A stretch of 16,889 nt of DNA from positions 1 to 16,889 of the forward strand of contig JAQBHI010000139.1 of assembly GCA_032127875.1 (NCBI GenBank), in the 5' to 3' direction. The notes below the pieces were generated by a model. That model had not been told where the DNA came from, did no database searches, and was given only the letters and a program-made list of their open reading frames with translations. The number at the start of each line of letters is the position of its first letter. The stretch's first letter is position 1. Positions 13,117 through 16,889 of the stretch are shown here, piece by piece. The position numbers were made by a program, and so were the translations under genes. The stretch comes from CADEEV01 sp032127875. Its GTDB lineage: Bacteria; Acidobacteriota; Vicinamibacteria; Fen-336.

Positions 13117-14963
13117 GCGCTGCCGCCCCCGCTGCGAGGGCTGGGCGCCGCGGGAGATCCCTCGCCCTGACGTTGTTCAGCGTCTTCGTCTATTTCTTCT
13201 TGTACGCGCCCATCCTGGTGCTGGTGGTGTTCTCGTTCAACGCTGGGAGGCTGACGGCCGAGTGGCAGGGATTTACACTCGCCTGGTACGCAAAGCTGCT
13301 GAAAAACCCGCAGATCCTGTCGGCGCTGCGCAACAGCCTGGTGGTCGCGGCCGCCTCCACGCTCGCGTGTACGCTGCTCGGCACGGCGGCGGCGCTGGCG
13401 TTTCACAAGCACCGCTTCAGGCGGCAGTCGGCGATGGACGCGCTGATCACGCTGCCGATCGTGGTGCCCGAGATCGTGCTGGCCTCGTCGCTCGTGCTGC
13501 TGTTCGCCGCCGTCGGCCTGCGCCTCGGCTTCCTCACGGTGATCCTGGCGCACATCGCGTTCGCGGTCTCGTACGCCGTGGTGGTGGTGCGGGCCCGCCT
13601 CAGCGGCTTCGACCGAAGCCTCGAGGAAGCCGCCATGGACCTCGGTGCGGGGCCGTGGGCCACCTTCTGGAAGGTGACACTGCCCGGCATCGCGCCGGGC
13701 GTGCTGGCCGCCGGGCTGCTGGTGTTCGCGCTTTCGATCGACGACTACGTGATCACATCTTTCGTCGCGGGTGTCGGTGCCACGACGCTGCCGATCCAGA
13801 TCTACTCGATGCTACGTACCGGCATCTCGCCGGAGATCAACGCCGTCTCGACGCTGATCCTCGCGGCCACCAGCTTGCTGCTCTTCGCTGCCTACCGCTT
13901 GGAACAGGGGCGCTCGGCCCGCTCGGCGATGATTCCCGTGCTGCTGGGGCTCGGGATCCTCGGTGCGCCGTTCTTCCTGGGGGGGCGCGCCGCGAGCGGC
14001 GATCGCGTCCTGAACGTCTACATCTGGTCGAATTACATCGCACCGGAGACGCTGAAGAAGTTCGAAGAGCGCTACGGCGTCCAGGTGAACGTCGACCTCT
14101 ACGACACCAACGAGGCGATGCTGGCCAAGGTCGCCACGGGCAACGTGGGCTACGACATCCTGTGCCCGTCAAACTACCCGGTCGAGAGCTTGCGTCATCA
14201 AAACCTGCTGCTGCCGCTCGATCACACGGCGCTGCCCCACCTGACGAACATCGACGCGCGCTTCCTGGACCGGCCCTACGATCCCGGCAACCGCTACTCG
14301 GTGCCGTACTTCTGGGGCACCTGCGGCATCGCCTACGACAAGAAGCGGATTGGCTCGGTCGACTCGTGGGCGGCGCTGTGGGACGCCAGGTGGAAAGGCC
14401 GGGTATTGATGCTCGACGACCCGCGCGAGACGATCGGCGCCGCGCTCAAGTGGCAGGGAATGAGCTTCAACACCGTGGATCCGGCCAAGCTCGCGATCGC
14501 GAAGCGGCTGCTGATCGAGCAAAAGCCGCTCGTGAAGACCTACAACGCCTCGAATTTCGAGGACGTGCTGCTCTCGCGCGACGTGTGGCTCGCCCAGGGT
14601 TGGAACGGCCAGTTCGCGAAGGTCATGGCCGACGATCACGACCTCGTCTACGTGATTCCCAAGGAGGGGGCCAGCCTGTTCGTCGACAGCCTGGTGATTC
14701 CGGCCACAGCACCGCATCCCGAGCTCGCCCATGCCTTCATCGACTTCACGCTCGAGCCGGAGATCGCCGCCGAGATCTGCCGCACCATGCGTTATTCGAC
14801 GCCCAATCGCGCCGCGCTGCCGCTGCTGCCGCCTGAGATCCGCGAGAACCACGCGATCTTCCCGCCCGACGACGTGGTCGATCGCCTGGAGTTGATCGAG
14901 GACATCGGCGAGGCGACGGTCCTCTACGATCGGCTCTGGACCGAGGTCAAGACGGGACAGTGA
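13113..14963 (+). CDS. potCD: PotC-PotD fusion: polyamine permease joined to its substrate-binding protein
   Basis: One uninterrupted frame of 616 codons encodes both components. Residues 1 to about 268 are PotC: TM1 ALTLFSVFVYFFLYAPILVL, the EAA motif SLEEAAMDLGAGPWATFWKVT, and ALSIDDYVITSFVAG. A linker RLEQGRSARS leads to a seventh hydrophobic segment MIPVLLGLGILGAPFFLGG (273-291), then residues from about 297 form a PotD/PotF-type binding protein. The latter starts VLNVYIWSNYIAPETLKKFE and includes CPSNYPVESL, DDPRETIG, QGWNGQF and FVDSLVIPA. An extra helix is what is needed to carry a PotC C-terminus, normally cytoplasmic, out to the periplasm. The GTG start (13113) overlaps the potB stop. 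An internal ATG at 13929 could start a separate PotD, but it has no close Shine-Dalgarno. The size is near the sum of E. coli PotC (264) and PotD (348). Confidence 0.88.
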   Translation: MSAAAPAARAGRRGRSLALTLFSVFVYFFLYAPILVLVVFSFNAGRLTAEWQGFTLAWYAKLLKNPQILSALRNSLVVAAASTLACTLLGTAAALAFHKHRFRRQSAMDALITLPIVVPEIVLASSLVLLFAAVGLRLGFLTVILAHIAFAVSYAVVVVRARLSGFDRSLEEAAMDLGAGPWATFWKVTLPGIAPGVLAAGLLVFALSIDDYVITSFVAGVGATTLPIQIYSMLRTGISPEINAVSTLILAATSLLLFAAYRLEQGRSARSAMIPVLLGLGILGAPFFLGGRAASGDRVLNVYIWSNYIAPETLKKFEERYGVQVNVDLYDTNEAMLAKVATGNVGYDILCPSNYPVESLRHQNLLLPLDHTALPHLTNIDARFLDRPYDPGNRYSVPYFWGTCGIAYDKKRIGSVDSWAALWDARWKGRVLMLDDPRETIGAALKWQGMSFNTVDPAKLAIAKRLLIEQKPLVKTYNASNFEDVLLSRDVWLAQGWNGQFAKVMADDHDLVYVIPKEGASLFVDSLVIPATAPHPELAHAFIDFTLEPEIAAEICRTMRYSTPNRAALPLLPPEIRENHAIFPPDDVVDRLELIEDIGEATVLYDRLWTEVKTGQ

Positions 14964-15148
14964 GCCGATCGGGATGGCCGGGTAGGCGCCCTCGATCGGC
15001 CGCCCCTCATCGTCCACCGGCACACGTGACGGTGCGGGTCCGGTTCGAGCACTTCCACCCGCGAGTATCGACGCGAGATGGCCGCGGTGCCCTCGAGCGC
15101 GCGGTCCGTACGGTCGCGGAGCGTTGGTCCAGCGCCTCGGGTCTTCAT
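14924..15148 (-). pseudogene. Possible small or frameshifted gene of unknown function
   Basis: An ATG at 15148 with a well-placed AAGGA about 7 nt upstream opens a 74-codon frame. It reads MKTRGAGPTLRDRTDRALEG, then TAAISRRYSRVEVLEPDPHR and HV, with codons nearly all ending in G or C. Past a CACGTGTGCC near 15021-15030 this frame turns Arg-rich and unprotein-like. The neighbouring frame instead reads VPVDDEGRPIEGAYPAIPIG with high third-position GC. This suggests a gene with a small indel, or a 3'-truncated remnant, abutting the potCD stop. I recognise no family. The competing view is that this is plain intergenic DNA upstream of the glycosyltransferase gene, where GC-rich sequence often looks coding. 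Confidence 0.3.
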
Positions 15149-15153
15149 TCCGT

Positions 15154-15159
15154 TATCCT
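15154..15159 (+). promoter_or_regulatory. TATCCT -10-like element before the glycosyltransferase gene
   Basis: TATCCT (4 of 6 to TATAAT) ends 5 bases before the GTG at 15165, giving a leaderless-like geometry. The same bases form the AAGGATA Shine-Dalgarno of the possible minus-strand gene, so only one reading may be right. Confidence 0.2.
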
Positions 15160-15164
15160 TGCGC

Positions 15165-16844
15165 GTGGCTTTAGCATCCTCGAGCCGACACACGCGGGCT
15201 CGGCAGAGCCTGCCCTGGGTCGTGCTCCTGGCCGGCATCGCAGGGCTCGCGAGCCTCCAGGCGATCACTCCCCACGGCGTGTTCTTCGCCGGCGACGCCG
15301 GCGTCAAGCTTCTGCTCACCCAGCGGATCGCCGAGGGCAGGATGGATGGCACCCTGGATCCGGCCGTCCCATCCTGGGTTCGAAAGACGTGGGAGGCTGG
15401 CCTCTTCCCTCTCGAGCCGCCCTTCGCCTACGAGAGTGGCGGCCACTTCTACGCGGGCTTTCCTGCGACCGTTCCTCTGCTCAGCGCGCCGTTCTACCGC
15501 CTCTTCGGCTTCAGGGGCCTGCACGTCCTGCCCGGTCTCGCCGCCGTCGTCATCTGGGCGGCATTCCTGGTTGGGGCACGCACGCTCGGTCTCTCGCCGC
15601 CGCAACGCACACTCGCCGTTGCGCTGCTCGTCTTCGGGACCCCGGTCGCACTCTATGGGGCGATGTTCTGGGAGCACACCCTCGCGGTGGCCTTCGCCTT
15701 CGGCGGCCTGGTCCTGCTTCTCGAGCGTGGCGTCACTCCCGCCTGGCGACTGGCCGTGGGCGGTGCCCTGGTCGGCGCGTCGGTGTGGTTTCGCGAAGAG
15801 CTCCTGGCGCTGGCGCTGGCTCTGGCTGGCCTGTCCCTGCTCCCAGGGCGGCTGCGCCGCGCAGCTGGTCTACCGCGCCGGAATGCCTGGGCGGTCGGTC
15901 TCGGGGTGGGCTCGGCCGTCCTCATCTACCTGTCCTTCAACCTGTTCGTCTACGGCGGAGTGCTGGGCGTGCGCGACCTACAGGTGGATCTTGGCAACCT
16001 CGATGTGAAGGGCGCTTTTTGGGAAGAGAAGCCGGGGCTGGCCCTGGCCATCGCGCGACGCCTCTACACGAAGCTGGCCGACTCGTTTCCGCCGGTTGGG
16101 CTGCTCCTCATGCTGGCCCTGGTGGCGGTCGTGTCGTGGCGCCGTCGCCTGCCCGGCAGGACGCGCTTTTTGCTCGCGGCGACCCTGGCCGTCCTGGCGC
16201 TCACTCCTCTCCTGCCGCTCAACGACGGCGGTAAACAACTCGGTCCTCGCTACCTGCTGGTGGTGTTCCCGCTCATGACGCTTCTCGGGGCCGACCTGCT
16301 GCGACAGGGCGCTCGCCGTCTCCCGAAACCGCTGGTCGTTGCCCTGTGCGCCAGTGCCGTCCTGTTGTCCTGTTGGGCGATCGTCATCAACTCGTGGAGG
16401 GCGCCCGGTGAGCTGTGCGCCGCGTACCGCAAGCGCAGCCTCGCCGTTGCGGCGGTGCGGCAGGATCCAAGTCTGGTCGTGGCCGTATCCGACCAGTTCG
16501 TCGCCCAGCAGCTCGCAGTGCTGTGGACGGAGAAGTATTTCTTCCTCACGCGGCACGGCAAGGAGCTTAAGATACTCGTCGCCGCCGCGGCGGAGCAGGG
16601 CATCGACCGCCTCACGTTCCTCTGCAATCCGGCGCCCAGGCGGGCGAGACGAGCGCGATCGCCCGCGCCCTGTCCGCCATTCGAATCGACCCCGGACTAC
16701 CGGCGGCTGCGCCTCGACGACGCGCGCGCCATCGACGCCTTCCGTGTGGGAGACGCGGGCCAGTACCTCGTCTATCACCTCGAGGTCGTCCCGGTGACGA
16801 CAGAAACCGGGGACGTGGACGAAGCAGCGGCCGGGCGGGACTAA
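15165..16844 (+). CDS. Polytopic membrane protein, putative lipid-linked-sugar glycosyltransferase
   Basis: The 559-residue protein (from GTG 15165) has about ten hydrophobic segments and a C-terminal soluble part of about 120 residues. After TM1 (PWVVLLAGIAGLASLQAI) comes an exported loop with HGVFFAGDAGVKLLLTQRI, including Asp44 and Lys48. It is followed by GLFPLEPPFAYESGGHFYAG, then PLLSAPFYRLFGFRGLHVLP and LYGAMFWEHTLAVAFAFGGL. An acidic residue in the first loop of a many-pass protein is the hallmark of GT-C glycosyltransferases, which take sugars from polyprenyl carriers on the outer face of the membrane. The blocks resemble the family named for Leptospira LA_3751/LA_3752. The acceptor is unknown. 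An upstream in-frame ATG at 15078 would add 29 Arg/Ser-rich residues without family resemblance, so the GTG is preferred although it has no Shine-Dalgarno. No other glycan gene is in the window. Confidence 0.7.
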   Translation: MALASSSRHTRARQSLPWVVLLAGIAGLASLQAITPHGVFFAGDAGVKLLLTQRIAEGRMDGTLDPAVPSWVRKTWEAGLFPLEPPFAYESGGHFYAGFPATVPLLSAPFYRLFGFRGLHVLPGLAAVVIWAAFLVGARTLGLSPPQRTLAVALLVFGTPVALYGAMFWEHTLAVAFAFGGLVLLLERGVTPAWRLAVGGALVGASVWFREELLALALALAGLSLLPGRLRRAAGLPRRNAWAVGLGVGSAVLIYLSFNLFVYGGVLGVRDLQVDLGNLDVKGAFWEEKPGLALAIARRLYTKLADSFPPVGLLLMLALVAVVSWRRRLPGRTRFLLAATLAVLALTPLLPLNDGGKQLGPRYLLVVFPLMTLLGADLLRQGARRLPKPLVVALCASAVLLSCWAIVINSWRAPGELCAAYRKRSLAVAAVRQDPSLVVAVSDQFVAQQLAVLWTEKYFFLTRHGKELKILVAAAAEQGIDRLTFLCNPAPRRARRARSPAPCPPFESTPDYRRLRLDDARAIDAFRVGDAGQYLVYHLEVVPVTTETGDVDEAAAGRD

Positions 16845-16889
16845 CGGTTCGTCCGGCTGCTACCCGCCACGAGCACGTCTCGCACCGTA
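16841..16889 (-). CDS. Possible 3' end of a minus-strand gene
   Basis: From the window edge the minus strand reads TVRDVLVAGSSRTNR then TAG at 16841-16843, with codons mostly ending in G or C. The stop would overlap the end of the convergent glycosyltransferase gene by four bases, as other convergent pairs here nearly do. Only 15 codons are visible, so nothing can be said about function. Confidence 0.25.
   Translation of the reverse strand, partial: TVRDVLVAGSSRTNR

Noticed and set aside
15030..15062. GGTTCGAGC resembling a tRNA T-loop
   Set aside because: The flanking bases do not form a five-pair T-stem, and no acceptor, anticodon or D arm can be found around it.
1..16889. CRISPR, insertion sequence, integrase, toxin-antitoxin or other defence system
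   Set aside because: No repeated spacer pattern, terminal inverted repeats, transposase motifs or defence-gene domains were seen in any frame.

Overview
The window is a GC-rich (by eye about two thirds G+C), gene-dense bacterial chromosome segment. Genes are short-spaced, often overlap by 1-8 bases, and have strong third-position GC. No rRNA, tRNA, CRISPR array, transposase or phage gene was seen. Gene content (a sulfatase-like enzyme with Thr in place of Cys, a small PAS protein with a Cys-pair tail, a Mpo1/DUF962 protein, a multi-pass putative glycosyltransferase, Tat-exported and lipoprotein-type proteins) suits an uncultivated Gram-negative such as an Acidobacteriota or a deltaproteobacterial/Myxococcota-like lineage. 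The sequence alone does not settle the phylum.

Layout. 1-1062: a divergent pair of secreted proteins, a partial carboxypeptidase-regulatory-like protein (minus) and a lipoprotein with five DxDxDG calcium-loop repeats (plus), whose nearest ATG starts fall on one shared CATG. 1064-3524: an orphan ATP-grasp ligase (minus) divergent from a putative Na+/H+ antiporter (plus). 3568-5698 (minus): an alpha/beta hydrolase overlapping a sulfatase-like enzyme that lacks the formylglycine cysteine. 5787-6128: a Mpo1/DUF962 membrane protein. 6129-6433: the longest non-coding stretch, with a candidate sigma70 promoter, two inverted repeats and a possible leader of about 210 nt. 6434-7894: a class III aminotransferase very like putrescine aminotransferase PatA/YgjG. 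7987-9927 (minus): a PAS protein and a beta-lactamase-fold serine hydrolase. 10007-14963: an apparent operon of a Tat-exported glycosylasparaginase-type Ntn hydrolase, potA, potB and one ORF fusing permease PotC to binding protein PotD. 14924-15148 (minus): a possible small or decayed gene. 15165-16844: a polytopic putative glycosyltransferase, followed by the tail of a possible minus-strand gene.

The main theme is polyamine use. PotA/PotB/PotCD would import putrescine or spermidine, and PatA would transaminate putrescine towards GABA or succinate. The exported Ntn hydrolase is the first gene of the importer operon, which suggests, as inference only, that it frees an importable amine from an amide conjugate outside the cytoplasm. 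A second theme is promoter style: several genes without a Shine-Dalgarno have a TAnnnT -10-like hexamer 5-10 nt before the start codon, suggesting leaderless or nearly leaderless transcripts beside genes with good ribosome binding sites.
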